From NCBI GenBank assembly GCA_029964075.1, contig CM057149.1:34120900-34184899 (forward strand): a stretch of DNA of 64,000 nucleotides, given 5' to 3'. The notes under the pieces were generated by a model that saw only the letters and a list, made by a program, of their open reading frames with translations, had not been told where the DNA came from and searched no databases. How positions within the stretch are numbered: position 1 is the first letter of the stretch; each line of letters starts with the position of its first letter. Positions 22,790-35,700 of the stretch are shown piece by piece. The position numbers were made by a program, and so were the translations under genes. The stretch comes from Patiria pectinifera (lineage: Eukaryota; Echinodermata; Asteroidea; Valvatida; Asterinidae).

Positions 22790-22955
22790 TACTGTCCAGA
22801 TATTGCTCTTCACCGACGTATAAACACGGTATACTCAGCGTGTTACCTCCGAGTGAAAGTTGGAAAAAAATCACTCGGTGGGCTTCCAACCTAAGACCTC
22901 GTGCTTTCTAGTGCAGACGTCTTACCACTCGACCACCGAGCTTGCGGGATGGGTT
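22790..22955 (-). mobile_element. tRNA-derived SINE, family Y, copy 1
   Basis: The minus strand reads as a tRNA-like head: ggtcgagtggtaagacgtct (A box), gcactagaaagcacgaggt, and a B-box-like ggttggaagccc. A body follows with the gtgtttatacgtcggtgaagagcaa block. The plus-strand copy at 30355-30520 has the same modules. The heads are not clean cloverleaves, so these are SINEs and not functional tRNA genes. Confidence 0.72.
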
Positions 22956-24600
22956 GGCTGGTTCGAATCTGATGTATAGGCTACGTATAGCATGTATCCA
23001 TGCTACGTTCGAGGTTCACCCCGGATACATTTTTTGAACGGCTATTTTTCAAAAAATACAAAAGTTATTCACCTTTGAATGAGGAAAATCGTCATACGTT
23101 TAGTTATGGACTAATATTCACATTATTCCGAATTATTTTACGGTTCGACAATCATTCAGTTTTCGCAGGGTTGACTGGTTCCCGTCCTATCAGATCAATA
23201 ACGCAAGGACCGAGAACCAGAATACTCACAAAAGTAACCAAAATGAAAGCCCTTTTCAGTGGGTTTCAGACCCCCAGAAGAGAAAAGAAAAGTTGGCTTT
23301 TTATCGTTAAAATGAAGCAAAACAAGTTGGAAATTCGTCAGGAGAAATGCACCGGCAGCCCATGCGTTACTTTATTGCCATTGCACCGTGCAGCATAAAA
23401 TCACTGTTGCACACCTCGTAGTGCCAATTTTTATCGGGAGCGCTCCTAACCTGCCGTGATATATGGGCTGGGAACAGTTGGTGCGCTACCATAATATTCA
23501 ACATTCCCTCCGGAGATTGCCAAATGCTTTCTCCACGGGTTTAGCATTTCATCTTTCCACCCCAGTAATCCTGCCTGTTCATCATGCCAAATGCCCTCGT
23601 AGCTCTTCCTCTTTCTGACGCCTTGTGGGAGATAAAATGGTTTCCTCTCGTCTTTGATTCTGGCTTCTCAGCTTGTCCGTTATTTTTCTTCTTAGTACGT
23701 CTGCTCCCCAGTGAATTCCAGAAACAGTTTGACAAATTTTCCCCGGCTGTCATTCTAATTGACTGGATTTCCCGCCAATTTGTCTCAGTCGGGTAATACC
23801 TGATGGCGTGTGTTTAGTCCAACAAATGTATGATACATATCTCATCTGGCGCGAAGCTGTCTACGTGCATGGCAAAATGTGGGACATGAGTATTACTGAG
23901 TAAGTACAATGGACCACGGGATGTGTTGTAATTTGTCATTTAAAGCGGTATTAATCGATCCTGATGGCATAAATCATTGGCTAGATCCGTATAGCAAATT
24001 GTAGGGTATGGGTGAATTGATGACTATGCCATCGGAACAACGAAGTAAACAATCATACACTTCGCAGTGAGATAGTACCAAATCATGAGTTAACATCAGG
24101 CCGACTGCGGAAAGGAACTCGCGGTATTCGGAGAAACCAGCCAGCCAGCCAGCCAATCACCAAGCCCTTCTGCAATGGTAGTTTACTATCGTGTTACTCG
24201 GATCAATTTATGCAAACACCATTGAGTGCACCTGCACACTCGTGCCAAGTTACCAGACGATTTTGTTTGGAGTGTAGGCTTACTCTTGAATAGTCTGAGT
24301 ATCACCCGTTGTCCAACAGAGCCCGATCCGCAACCAAAGTCTGATATATCTGAACAATGCAAATTTTGTGCGACCCCGCGCGCCAGACAATCGGAGTCGA
24401 TCAGAAATAAGGACTAAACTGTTGATTGGTCGATTTGGCTGACAGGTTTTTGTAATACAACAACGGGGTACAAAAGACCCGGTAGAAGACGCCCGCTGAA
24501 TGGTCAGATTCTCGAGGTCAAGACGCAGTCTTGTTTTGCATAATTAATCGCCGAATCTGCTCGCATAGACCCAACCTCGACCCCAGTGTTTACTTTATTT
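22956..24600. other. No gene supported
   Basis: A plus-strand frame of 132 codons (23000-23398) has no recognisable domain and starts inside repeat-like sequence. An (AGCC)4 run lies at about 24139-24155. Confidence 0.35.
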
Positions 24601-25065
24601 CCAACTTCGTTTCCAATAGTAAGCCCTGGATAGGAAACTTTCTACCTGTAGGCCCCTATCCTGATTCGATACCGCAATTTGCTAATAATGGATTTATATC
24701 GTGTAGTTGGTGTTATTTCCACCGTGCATTACGTGTTTTCACGATCATTGTAAATTATTATAACGTCCACGCCTTCTCAATAATACCCCTTAATTTTCTT
24801 TCCAGTTTGTTAATATTAATGTGATACTGCATATTGGCGGGCCAGATTGTAACATTTAAACTTAAAAAAAAATTGTGTTTTCATAACTCATCACGGCGCG
24901 ACGAATTGATGCTGTTTTTACCCCAGACACCGCATACAAAAACAAACGCCAATTCCTCATTTGCATACGTGTTCAAAAATCTTGCACATGCAAATGATCC
25001 AACACCAGGGTGAGAGAGCAGTTAACGGTGGGCGCGTACTGCTCGACACCCTGGGAACGAGGTCG
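24601..25065. mobile_element. CCTCGTTCC/GGAACGAGG element, copy 1
   Basis: This is one of three co-linear copies (others 49416-49871 and 53265-53762). Shared ordered blocks are tcgtttccaatagtaagccctgga, gattcgataccgcaat, gtgttttcacg, tgtgatactgcatatt, agattgtaacattt, gtttttacccc, catttgcatacgt and a terminal ccctgggaacgagg. The ends are inverse of each other in part. There is no coding capacity. The ends recall a terminal motif I associate with DNA transposons of cnidarians and other marine animals (from memory, untested). Confidence 0.75.
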
Positions 25066-28000
25066 GTATAGACATTTGCTGTTGCCTGGCTTTCAAAATT
25101 TTTAACTTCGGGCCAAAAACATGAAACGCTTTTCCGTGCAATTTAGAATAATTCGCCACGACACAACATTAAGCAGCATGCATTAAATGCGATAAGAGCC
25201 ACAATAACGAACAGTTCCTAAATAAGGTTCATAACAAGGAAAGAAAGAAAAACCTACTTCATTGACATGAAGTAATAGTTACAGGATATGCCGCAGCCAG
25301 CTTGCACGGTGAAAATAAACAACAAAGAGAAAGAGTCGACAAAATAACGAAAGATGACTGTAAAAATGTAACTCAAAATGTCAGGCAAAGCCAGGCATTA
25401 TTTAGAATCCTCAATACTTTTTTTGTATGACGATAATTTATAGCCCCGGCTTGATCACAACAGTCAGAACTACAGCTGCAGCAAACTAATAAATTACACG
25501 CCTTAATTTCAACATTACGGCGCAGGAACAAACCATTCTCATTATTGGTCGGCCTGGCGCTCGTTACGGAATTAAAATACTGACTTTATTTTCCAAGCGG
25601 TTTTATGGAAATTCTCATCCATCAGTTAAAAGGATAGGTTCCATATACCAATACAGCACGGTCGTTATCACGATAATGGAGGCCGCAGATGCAATAACTT
25701 TGATGGGAAAATTTAAAGTTACTTGTATACAAAAACTGACAAATTACTGCATTTTCACGAACGACCAATTCAGTTTCTCGAGATCAGGCCATTATATATA
25801 TTGACTTCAAACCTGCGCTGTATTGTGCTTGGAATTGCCGAGTTTAACATCTTTTTGGATACCTACCGAGTTACTAAGTGAAGGCGCCGCCATCTTACCT
25901 TTCCGACAAGTGTCCCTTGAAACTGTATAAGTTAAGTGAGTCAACAAACATAAACATGTAGTTGGTACATGTCGCCATTAAGGGCCATACTGCATTACTT
26001 TCAAGTAGGCCTAATCGATAAAAAAAAAACCCAGATCCGACCACACGGCTTACTTGGTGTTGTGATGGTACATTGAAACACCAGGTGAAATTATCATCGT
26101 ATGGTATTTTGAAGGGAAAGAAAAGAGATTGTGATGTCCAGAAAGTTACTTTGCAACGACATTATTAAACATGGATATTGCTATCTGCACACAATTAAAC
26201 TGTGAACTTTTTTATACCACATATTTACCGGGACGGAGATCTCCTTTCCATTCTACCTTAAAATATGTCATTAATGACTAGAATCGCAGTGTAGCCTCCA
26301 AGAACACAGTTTACCAAAAACAATTTCCCTTTTTGTCTGCAGCTAAACATCAGGCGTGCTGAAACGTTCACACTACCTTCCGTATAGGCCTACACAAAAG
26401 TCTACTTAGAAACGCACCTATCGGTAAGTTTTCGTTCCAAATTATAGCTGTAATTGGCTATTTGCCTTCGTCGGCTCTCAGTGCGGTTGTGGTATACCGC
26501 CAATTAGATACGCTCCCTGACATTTGAAACTGCTCTTGAATTATTGAATAAAAACTGCTAACGTCATTACGAAGCCGCTGTGTGTGTATATACTGCTCTG
26601 GACCTCTCTAATCTAGACTGCCTTTAATGGCTTGTGTGAACATTAGTAGCTCCAGCTTATGGAAAATATAGTTGCGAGAACTCGGGTCCGTTTTAAGACA
26701 ACAGCACGCGTTTCGTCCTTGACCTTAAGAATCGCTTTTTTTTAGGAACGCAAATTATTGATATGATACATAACGTCATAACTAACCGGAAAATAGGGGT
26801 GTTTCACGCTCTTTCTCGCAAGCTATCTAGGAAATCGTTGCTATAGCTTTTGTTAGAGAAATTTATACAATTTTTTATGTGATTTTGTAATTTTGAAATT
26901 TTAACTTAAAATCTAACAACGTGTATTCCTTAGGAAGGGGTTCCCCCGATACACGCTTCGGTGTATTGCAGAACTCCCAAGACTGTTATTCCAAGCGCTT
27001 TTATGTTTACTTTTTGATTTGCATTCTAATAGATGAATACTCGTGTATCCAAACTTCGGGGAAAGTTAAACGAACATTTTAATTGACATATTAGAGCTGG
27101 CACCAGCGCACAGTTCAGTTAGAGGCTGTAAAGAAGAAATCGCATTTTTTCGGTATTGCAGTTACCACTACTTTAACGTACAGCACAGAGTATTGCTTTT
27201 GACCGCATGTTGGCATTTGGCAATGTCATCTAAGCTGTGATTCAACGCCAATTCTGAAAAGATGTCTTCATGTCCGAGTGCAGAACTTCTAGAATATGCC
27301 AGCCAGGCATTTCCGCTCTGTTTTGTGACGACAACTAAAATAGGACATCCATGAAGTCAATATCTGTCCCTGTTCCCTCGAGGAGTTGTAATATTTGTGC
27401 CAGTTTTCCCCTTGCGGTAGCCATAGCTTCAAAATTCAATTTGATCGATTTATGTTCGCCAGAAATAGGTGAAAAAAATCGTGTCCGGTTCTGGGGTAAT
27501 TTGAAGAAATCCAATTTATTAGGTTCGCCATTATACGATACAGGTTGAATTGTATCCTTGAGACTGTCTCGGCGAATCCAGCAATATAATTTTGGCTTAC
27601 GTAGCTTTGTGATAGTAACAATGGGATTTTTTCACTAGCTGCTGCCAAACGGTCTTGATCTGTTCATTCCCAGCAAATACTAAACGACATTGTGCTCTTC
27701 CAACAAAACTCAATGCTTTTATATTATTTCATTCCCTCACTTTAGTCAACGATCTTTTTTTTTCTTCTGGTGACGAGCTGAGATGATTATAAGACCTGTA
27801 TCGCCGATTCTCGAATTACTAATCGCAGTGGGGTCAACGGGAGCAATTGTAGAAATCATGCGGCATGTGTTGCTGATAATATTCCGGGACTTTATGAGGT
27901 TGGCATTTAAGCATCCAGACCTTCAATGAATTTGCCGTGAATGATCTGCGGATAAGTATTCTTGGGGTCGAAAATTAGGGCTAAATTTGAGATGATTTGT

Positions 28001-29247
28001 TTTAAGATAAGTTACGAAAATCTTTGTTGGAATCAAGTGAAAATTATATGTGAAATGGCAGAAAAACATACCAGCCGTCTGATCATGTCTAAAATGACTG
28101 GTGTTTTCAAAAACAGAAAGAAAAAAAACCTGTATTATTTGCGCCATTCGTCATTTGGCCTACACTAGCACTGGACATTTATTTGGGTGGCATGTTGAAG
28201 CGTACATCGGCCATCCTGGAAGTCTCCGATTTAAATGACGAGGTTGGCAAGAAATGTACGTACACTGGAGTTATTGGCAACCGTTGTGTCAATTTAAATG
28301 TTGTTTGTGTGACATCGTAATCTTTTGTGCTTGATTTCTTTGGGGGGGGGTAGGGGTGGTTGGCAGTATTGGTAATGGAAACAGCTGCGAAGCATCGGTC
28401 AATCAGTGAAACGTATTTCTGATTTCTAGTAACTATATTGTTTTGACCTACCAGTGCCGCAACAGATGTTTAAAACCATGATGTCCTTGACGAGCCCCTG
28501 TCGATATCAAACGTGCCAATCGACACACGTATATGAGGAACATTTGACGCTAATTTGACCCACCGGCTATTATCCTTAACGAAACACGCTGCGTGTTCCT
28601 ACGCGTCGAGTGACCATTATCGACCCTATATTCACACTTCGCAAAAGGCATTGCCTGAGGTCGATGGTATTAAACACAACCGTCTGAAAATGTAAACTGG
28701 GCAATGGTTGAATTTTAGCGTTCGCTGTGCCGAACGTGTCGAATTTGGTTCCGTAAATAGTGCAGTTGGTTTTGTTGGGGAACGGACGTCATTTTTAGAG
28801 TGACCACAAACGTGGATTTTAACGAATTGGTAATAACAATGACGATGGAATTCAGTTGTGATCTGTTGCCATCTGTATATTTTTAAATTTGAAAGTCCAT
28901 TTCACCTATATATTTCCTTATGCCTTATTTCTCCAAGGAATAAACTACAATATTCCATTAAGCTATGGGCCTCGCTCAGTCATGCACTAACTCGAACTAA
29001 ACACGAATTTGGCACTTGGACGTGTCTGACTAATTTCCGTTTTTGTAAATTCGTAAGGTCGTGTCGGTTCTTTGGAGTTATGCATCAACTGTAGACAGAA
29101 TATGGAGAGTGAAGTCTTTCGCTCTTGCAGGTCACGTAGAGGCCCCAAGCTGAACAATGAAGTTAACGTGGAATTATTAAATTAAAAGTAAAAATCCAGT
29201 ACAACATAACAACTACAAAAGAAACATGGACGAAGCGTAGGTAGATA
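25066..29247. other. Repeat-poor 4.2-kb stretch without recognised gene
   Basis: This is the longest part of the window in which I found no MITE, SINE or tandem array. Frames are short on both strands. A YY1-like gccgccatctt lies at 25886-25896. On the minus strand the same bases give an ATG in strong context (aagatggcg) heading a 29-codon frame. Confidence 0.45.
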
Positions 29248-29560
29248 GGGTGAGTGAAAAGTTAGTGTTCTTTCAGCAAAACGATAACAATTCTCATGTC
29301 TTTGGATGCATGTGAATTGTTTTCGTTTTGCTGTAAGAACACTTTGCCTTTTTTGTGATCCGTGGAATGAACTTTAAAACGGTGTTTGTGTTCAAAATGC
29401 CGTAACTTGAAAGGTACATGAGTGATTTAAATGATTCTTGTACTAAAAGAAAGCTCATTAATTGGGCTTTCTTATCCTAGATTTTGAAAGTGCTACAGGC
29501 AAACCTTCATTCAAAAATTGGTCCTGCCATTTGGGATGCGTTTTTTTTTTACTCACCCTG
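29248..29560. mobile_element. CAGGGTGAGT foldback MITE, copy 2 (left arm deleted)
   Basis: The left end gggtgagtgaaaa passes directly into the internal gttctttcagcaaaacg block. The right arm is complete through aagcccaattaatgagc (inverse) to actcaccctg|ta. It is an internal-deletion derivative of the family at 19756, 313 bp, with TA at both borders. Confidence 0.82.
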
Positions 29561-29569
29561 TATGTGGAA

Positions 29570-30350
29570 AGGTAGAGGTATCGGTGCTAGGTGTTAGGCT
29601 ATATAGGACTAAGGTATACAATATTCGCATATGGTATTCAGTCGTTGGTATTTAACATTTGATTGGTGTTTGAAATTTGCTATATTGGCAATTGGTATCT
29701 GCAGGTAGTGCTGACAGTACTTCGAATGAAAGCAATGGTTGGCGCTTAACTGAAATAGATATGCATGATAATCGTACAAAATAATTGGAAACTCGGACTT
29801 TGGTCCGAGTGCGTGCCTTCTTGGACATTGTTAGCATCAAAAAGTCACAATTATACGAAAGTTAAAAATCTGGTTTAATTTCCAATCGTGCTGTACCAGC
29901 TTATATTATTTAAATATGGACTGACATATGGAGTGGCATATATCTAGCGGCCGGAGGTTAAGGAGTTACAAAATAAACACCGAAGTTGAAGATTGATGGT
30001 TGTCTATTTGTACTTGTCACTGGAAGAACATTTTGATTTGGCAAAGTTTCAAATATAAAATTAATATTGGAAAAACGCTCTTTATGAAGAATCCAGAGCT
30101 TTAAAAAGTCCGGCAATCGTTGCATTGGTCTAGGTGTAAATAGAATATAGAAAGATAGGTTTTAGGTACTAGATGATAGGTATTTTTATTTGGTATTTGT
30201 TATTTGGTATGTTGTTTGGCAAAATGTATCAGGTGTTTTAGGTACTCTGTTTTCGGTATAGGTGTCAGGTGTAAGGTATTAGTCATGAGGCAGTGGTATT
30301 GTGTATTATGAATTTGGTGTTAGGTACTAGGTGTTAGGCATCAGTGTGTA
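29570..30350. repeat. Degenerate TAGGTATT-type low complexity, part 1
   Basis: Scattered variants of ggtattaggt and gtgttagg occur at 29570-29660 and about 30150-30350 with unique sequence between. No gene was seen. Confidence 0.6.
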
Positions 30351-30354
30351 TTAC

Positions 30355-30520
30355 GGATACTAAGACGTCTGCACTAGAAAGCAGGAGGTCGTGGGTTCGA
30401 GTCCCACCCAACCAAGCGTGTGATTTGTTTCTGGCAAGCTCTCGGACAGCAATGAGCGTTCAGTGCTTATAAAAACAACGTAGGTGAAGGGCAAAACCCA
30501 ACATTTCAAATGTACATTTC
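30355..30520 (+). mobile_element. tRNA-derived SINE, family Y, copy 2
   Basis: It contains taagacgtctgcactagaaa and a canonical-looking B box gggttcgagtccc (30393-30405), then ttataaaaacaacgtaggtgaagggc. These match the family's modules at 22790-22955. The A-box half is truncated by the adjoining TAGGTATT tract, so it appears to have landed in that low-complexity field. Confidence 0.7.
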
Positions 30521-30539
30521 CCCGACGCAAAATACCAAC

Positions 30540-30860
30540 GTCAGTTATAAGGTACATAACTATATTAGGTGTTAGCTATTAAGTATTAGGTATAAGGTAT
30601 TATGTATTAGATAATAGGTTCTAGGTATTATGCATTAGATATAAGGTAAGGTATATAGGTATTAGGTATAAGGTATTTAGGTATTCGGTATTAAATATTG
30701 TGTATAAGGTATGTATTAGGTTTTAGGTATTAGGAATTTGTGGTATAAGGTATTAGGTATAAAGAATTAAGAATTAGGTATCAGGTATTATGCATTAGGT
30801 ACTATACTAGGTATTAGCTATTAGGTACTTAGTATTAGGTATAAGGTATTAGGAAAACCT
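30540..30860. repeat. Degenerate TAGGTATT/TATAAGG array
   Basis: About 300 bp consist almost wholly of drifting units such as taggtattaggtataaggta. The period is near 7-8 bp but irregular. A distant inverse-strand analogue (aatacctaatacc, acataatac) is at 35440-35600. Confidence 0.85.
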
Positions 30861-32445
30861 CCCCTAAATCTACTGGAATCTTCGAGCCTATACGTTTAGT
30901 TTCTCATGTTTAATCACCGCTCTAGCTGTACGTACCAGCTTATATTTAACAAATATGGACCGCTTTGAGTGGCATAATAAAACTAGTGGCTCTTGCAATA
31001 CGTTGAGCGTTTTATTTTCCATGTGCGCCACCTAGTGACAGATAATCCGATCACCCTAAAACCCACACCAACCCGATTTTCGAATTTCCAACGGTCGGAA
31101 TACGTCAGCATTGTCCTGGCTTCCTATTTGAAAAAAAGTATATTCTTCTGAAAGCATGGTATTTCTTTCGAACTTCCACAAATCAAAACATCATATGAAA
31201 ATATGAAAATATTTCTTCATCCACCAAACCTTGGAAACGTCACTGGTTAATTTCACGTGTGGAAACCCTCTGGAAAAAGACTCTTAATTTTTTGTTAACA
31301 GCTACACTGTGTGATCAACAGGATACTAAACTGTCAGCCATTCTACCGTCCAATTTGCCAACTTAATGACAACCAACTGCCGATGCGTGATAGAGCAGCC
31401 TGCACATGACATGATTGACCCCGTTATAGGATGTTTTCTATAGCGCGTGTTCATCATTTAAAGCTAATTGAAAATGTCTGGTATTCACGGACAACGTATT
31501 ATTTGTTATTTGTAAATTGGCATGCAAACGTGTCTCAATTTGAGGCAAACATTTTAACAAATGTTTAAGTTGCCAAATGAAGACTGTAAAATCATGTAAG
31601 AAACAATGTCAAATCACATACGGTTTAATTGTGAAGCAGGATTTGTTGCACACCACATACAGGAAAAAACCCAATATTTTTTGTTCTGAATGATATTTAC
31701 TGATACCCATCCTTCGCCGATAATCTATACTTTTGGGTCGTTGCATTAGGCTAAAAGAACCGTGTATTTACGTTGATTTTTTATTGTACTGTCATTAATG
31801 ACGGGACTCCAAAATTATGTTATATTCAGATATGGTTCTTTATCATGAAACTATCCCATCAAGTCTTCCATGGGTGGTTCCATTAATATAGGACTTTTCC
31901 ATAGATGAAATTCGGTGGCAAAATGTTGTTGAAAAACTCATGCCTTAGAAGATTTTGAACCAAGCGTGAAAAATGTTCAGTAAAAACTCGCCGCACGTGA
32001 TCGTGAGAGCAAGCTGAATAAATTTACCTCTCAACCCGCGGATGAAAGTGGTCGATAAATAATGTGTATTATGATCAGTGATGAGTACTCTATCAGACTT
32101 CAGTACATTCTTGTATGTCATAATCAAGTATGGCTTTCGATTCAAGCTGTGCACTGCAATGTGAGGTTTTAGCCTTCACCGACATAATGGAACATCCGTC
32201 CGAATTCAATGCCTTTACTGTTTAAAGGCAAATCTGACGTCATATTTTGGTCTGGTTTTATGAATGAAGGGCAAGAAGCAATATCAATTTTTCTTTGTCA
32301 CGGAACGGTTCACGCCATCAAACAGCCTCGGAGCTTGATACATAAGTATATCTCATGCAGCAGGCTTTCTACCCCCCTCCCCTGAGGAAACTGGAAAAGC
32401 TGCATTCCCGCCCAGTACTTTTGCTGTTTATATCAATCAATCTAT
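30861..32445. other. No gene supported; CTCF-like site
   Basis: Unassigned sequence. At 31025-31038 gcgccacctagtga matches the reverse CTCF core at 13 of 14 positions. Confidence 0.4.
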
Positions 32446-32449
32446 CTAT

Positions 32450-32715
32450 CCATCAGTATTATTTGTGGAGCTAATCGTCTTTACTCGCAGCAGAAGCTGA
32501 ATTGCGCAGGACATATAAGGCATACGGCTCATGTCTGGCCACGAGCATGCAGCCAGAGATCGAAAGTGTTGATTTCTGCCAATGAAGACAACCGGAGACA
32601 GGAGAGAATCAACGAACAACTCTACTATGAACTGAGTCGGGAATCGAACACAGGCCACAGCATTGAGAGGCGAGTACTGTACGCACTGCGCCATCCATGC
32701 CACCAAACATGCCAG
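32450..32715 (-). mobile_element. tRNA-derived SINE, family X, copy 2
   Basis: On the minus strand the head (ggtggcatggatggcgcagtg, tactcgcctctcaatgctgtgg, B-box-like gttcgattccc), body (gttgattctctcctgt, ctttcgatctctggctg, gcttctgctgcgagtaaaga) and an AT-rich tail match copy 1 at 22335. The tail runs into a tgatggatagatagattga microsatellite at the insertion side. Confidence 0.82.
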
Positions 32716-33519
32716 CCAGAAATCCCATTTATCATAAAATCTCACTGATCTAAATGTAACCATAAAAAGTCATGTGATCACAAGTCAGGGTTCCCCTCTC
32801 TTTAAAAAAAAGTGCCCTTCAATATTTGCTTCCCCGAACCGGAATCCATCGCACTGCCCACACATACAAATGAACCTCATTCACGAAATGCTCAAAATCG
32901 AGGACATCAGTGCAATACCAACCACTGCAATCTTACAAGTCTGACAACCGCGGCGAATGCGTGCAGGCGCACTACCTGTTTGTGTTTGAATAAAATCCTG
33001 GAAACATGATATAAATCGGCCATGCTGTAACTCGAGTAATGCCCCCTCTTTTCTCCTCGGAAATGCGTCAAAAGCGACTGAACAAACAACACCGTTTTCC
33101 CGCTCTAAGGTGGAGATGCGATCTTCATCTTCTCAACCGAGGCCTCTCGTTCCGGTATTATCTTTACCGACTTGCCTCGGGAGTCCCATTCTGTTGACAC
33201 ATCGGGTGCTGAGTCCCTCCTCAACGCCCTGCAGGCTGACCCGCGAGGAAAACCTGGCACAACAAAAACACCACACTCTCTCGATCCCCTTAACTGAAAA
33301 GCTATCCCTCCCAGATACGGAAGGAATCAATGTATTCTTTACTTCCTTTTGTTAGATCAATAGAACGTCTTGATATACCGTGAACTGAGACGTGAGAGTC
33401 GCGTTGTGCCCCAGGCCTACGCAACTCGCATCCGGTTTGGTTGTCCTTGATCTCTTTCTTGCGAAGTTCCTTTCAAGCTTACATTTAGATTATTCATGGT
33501 CGCGTTATTATTATACGTT
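32716..33519. other. No gene supported
   Basis: Overlapping frames on both strands around 33110-33355 have no recognisable motif. Confidence 0.35.
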
Positions 33520-34505
33520 TTTCCGCATAAACGGTTTACTTCAATTTCGTCCTGAAAATTCATGATCTCTTGCATACCCCATTTCCAATTTCGTCTTTGG
33601 TCGCTCATTTTCGCACTTCGTTCAAACAATTTTATACCTTAGCCATACTTTTTCGTGAAAGACAATTCAATTTCGTCGTCTGCGATTGACGAATGTACGA
33701 TAGATGAAGCAATTTCATTTTGCAATCAATGTTATATAAATTTCATTCAATTTCGTCTTATGATTGTATGCTCTCTTTGGTATTCTTATACTTTTTCATC
33801 TGTTCATTTCTACTTTAAACATATTTACTTTATTTTGTTGTGCCTTATAAGTAATTTCCTGGTTTAACGTAGGCCTATACTCTTAAGTATGCATTTTTTC
33901 ATGCCATAATTATCTTGCAAAATTGTAATCTTTTTACAATACTTATTTGTGTATCCATTTAGTTCTTTGACAATTTTATGCGTCAACAACTGAAAGAAAT
34001 AAGATATACTGGCAAATGAAAATGCATAGGCCTACATTCCATTACATGCAATAAATAAGTAGGCATCTACATGCAGGCTAATTATGTACTTATGAAAAGC
34101 AAAATGCATTCATATTTTCACATCTTTTGGAAACAGTCATTTCAGTTCTTCTTCTTGTCCTTTGGGTTGGTTGTTAAAGCTTATTTTTTTGTCTTGCTGT
34201 ACACCATGCCAAATACGGCTGTGCATGGTTGTACCAGAGTGCAATTTGTCTGATGAATTTGATCGAAATTTTCTTGAAATCGATTGAACAAAGACGAATT
34301 CAATCCTAACATTATGTAAATAATCATCAGGTGAGACGAATTCCATTGAAATCTGACGACATCGAATGGACAAACGTTGAAATCGATTGACCATTGATCA
34401 TTTGGAATGACCAATGACTGAATTCATTGTAGCATTTGCGCGTTCCGGTCTTCTCGAGACGAAATTGAAGTTAACCGTTGATGAATTTGAATGATTTTTT
34501 TTAAT
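33520..34505. repeat. Two opposed arrays of TTCAATTTCGTC-like motifs
   Basis: caatttcgtc recurs in the same orientation at about 33543, 33589, 33668 and 33748. Inverse forms (gacgaattcaat, gacgaattccattga, gacgaaattgaag) lie at about 34295, 34335 and 34458. The outer flanks are also near-inverse: aaacggtttacttcaatttcgtc and gacgaaattgaagttaaccgt. This suggests a diverged inverted element of about 1 kb with an AT-rich centre. Confidence 0.5.
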
Positions 34506-35189
34506 GTGCGGGAAAACCTATATTCAATCAAATTCAAGATTCTTCCGCCGAATATCTAACGTTGATCTTGGTATCTTCGCACGGTTTTCTCGCCGCGTCT
34601 GCAGGGCGAAAGAACAGCCATAATTGATATAAGTACGGCTCGACGCCACGGGTTCAAGATTATATCAAACTACCATCTCGTACAACTCCCAAACTACCTC
34701 TACTTTAATTTTGCATGGCCTGCGCCTTCTATCAATGTGCTTCACCAATCAATTAATATTTCAGCCAATGCTATAGGCTTATATCCCTATAATACCAGCA
34801 TAATTGTTAAGCCAAACTCTTCACTCTTAATGAGTCACTGTATTATGTTGCACATCATTACTCGACGCACAGCACAAACCGTTTTCATTTGGATCATCGT
34901 CATCAATTGAAATCAAGCCAATATGTTTTTTTTGCCATAGGCTTCTTATTAAAGAATCCTCTTGGCACGGAAGCAACATCGGATGATGAAGCCTTCGATT
35001 TTAAAATTGGCTCATCAGTCTTTAATGATAACCAAACCGGGTTTTCTCAATTAAACGGGGCAGATGACATGAAAATAGTCGCGTAATAAATTTTGCAATG
35101 CAATAATTTTGCTGCTAATTATAAAATTAGACATAGTTTACAACTAGGCCCTATGTGTATTTAAAATAAAATAAGGAAAGGAAGTCTTT
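34506..35189. other. No gene supported
   Basis: AT-rich unassigned sequence. Confidence 0.4.
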
Positions 35190-35700
35190 GGATGATCGGC
35201 GTTTAGCATTTAAACAATCGCGTTATCACTTTCTTATTTTAAAAGCTAAATATTACGTGTCTAATTCCTAAACATCAATGTTCATTGGCTAAACACTATC
35301 TATACTCTAAACATGTTTAGCATGTAAACATGTTTACAAAGTGATGACAAGAAAGTGTTTAGAACAGTTTTTAATTTCTAAAACCAGTTTTTGCAGTGTA
35401 CCTATGCCTAAAACATTGTACCTCCTAACACTTAATTCATAATACCTAATACCTTATGCATAATACATAATACGCAGTACGTTATACATAATACATAATT
35501 ATTTAATACATAATGCGTAAAGTAATATATAATAATACATAAAACATACATCATACATAATACGTAAAACGTAATACATAGTTATATAATACTGGATGGC
35601 TTTAAGAGGCAAGAAAGTGCAAGAAAGCAAGATGATGTTAAAAAAAAGTGTTGAATTGCTCAACACAGTTTTAGCAGTGTGTAGTAGGCATATAATTAGC
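35190..35700. repeat. TTTAAACA/CTAAACA motif cluster, then TACATAATAC low complexity
   Basis: 35205-35400 holds repeated taaaca words including ctaaacatgtttagcatgta followed by aacatgtttac. The aagaaagtg/cactttctt pairing and a terminal gcagtgta hint at a decayed TIR element; gcagtgtg recurs near 35680. 35440-35600 is irregular (TACATAATA)n. Confidence 0.5.

Noticed and set aside
23000-23398. Plus-strand frame of 132 codons
   Set aside because: There is no recognisable domain, its start lies in repeat-like sequence, and its composition is like the surroundings.
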